NCBI GenBank assembly: GCA_934130235.1
Contig: CAKOXU010000040.1
Span: 1-5,427 of the forward strand
Source: an uncultured Bacilli bacterium
GTDB lineage: Bacteria > Bacillota_I > Bacilli_A > RF39 > UBA660
Direction of reading: 5' to 3'
DNA: 5,427 bases
Position numbers and translations under genes: made by a program. The first letter of the stretch is position 1; each line of letters begins with the position of its first letter. This document shows, one piece after another, positions 5,405-5,427 of this stretch. The notes beneath the pieces are model-generated. The model was not told the DNA's origin. It was given only the letters and a program-made list of their open reading frames with translations, and ran no database searches.

Positions 5405-5427
5405 AATGTCTAAAATCTAACCCACTG

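Overview
This is an AT-rich window with strong Shine-Dalgarno (SD) sites, ordinary sigma-A-type promoter boxes and UGG tryptophan codons. It most likely comes from a low-GC Firmicute or a related Mollicutes-like gut lineage. The genus cannot be named from the sequence. No mobile-element gene, CRISPR array or rRNA is present.

Layout from left to right. (1) A minus-strand gene at 6-1028 encodes a membrane protein with an approximately 100-residue Asn/Gln-rich tail, followed by a multi-helix membrane part that resembles DUF2628-type proteins. (2) A 180-bp divergent intergenic region carries a perfect 16-bp inverted repeat (1078-1111) between two back-to-back promoter candidates. (3) A small plus-strand XRE/Cro-type regulator lies at 1208-1468, followed by a short terminator-like hairpin. 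(4) A two-gene operon at 1552-3306 and 3299-5248 encodes both halves of a heterodimeric ABC exporter of the BmrCD/LmrCD/TM287-288 type. The genes overlap by 8 bp. (5) A tRNA-Gly(GCC) lies at 5286-5360. Its promoter begins inside the last codons of the second ABC gene, and a clear intrinsic terminator follows it.

The ABC pair is the functional core. The first subunit carries the degenerate catalytic residues (Asp for the Walker B Glu, Gln for the switch His). The second has the intact Glu and His but an altered signature motif (ISQGQ). Together they should form one hydrolytic and one degenerate ATP site, as in known multidrug or peptide exporters. The transported substrate cannot be read from the sequence.

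The XRE protein is the obvious candidate regulator. The inverted repeat it may bind abuts the divergent promoters. The promoters of the Asn-rich membrane protein and of the ABC operon share a 13-bp identical block ending in TATAAT. This suggests, but does not prove, that regulator, membrane protein and exporter form one module. I see no clearly new type of system. The Asn-rich protein and the operator layout are the parts least explained by known families.
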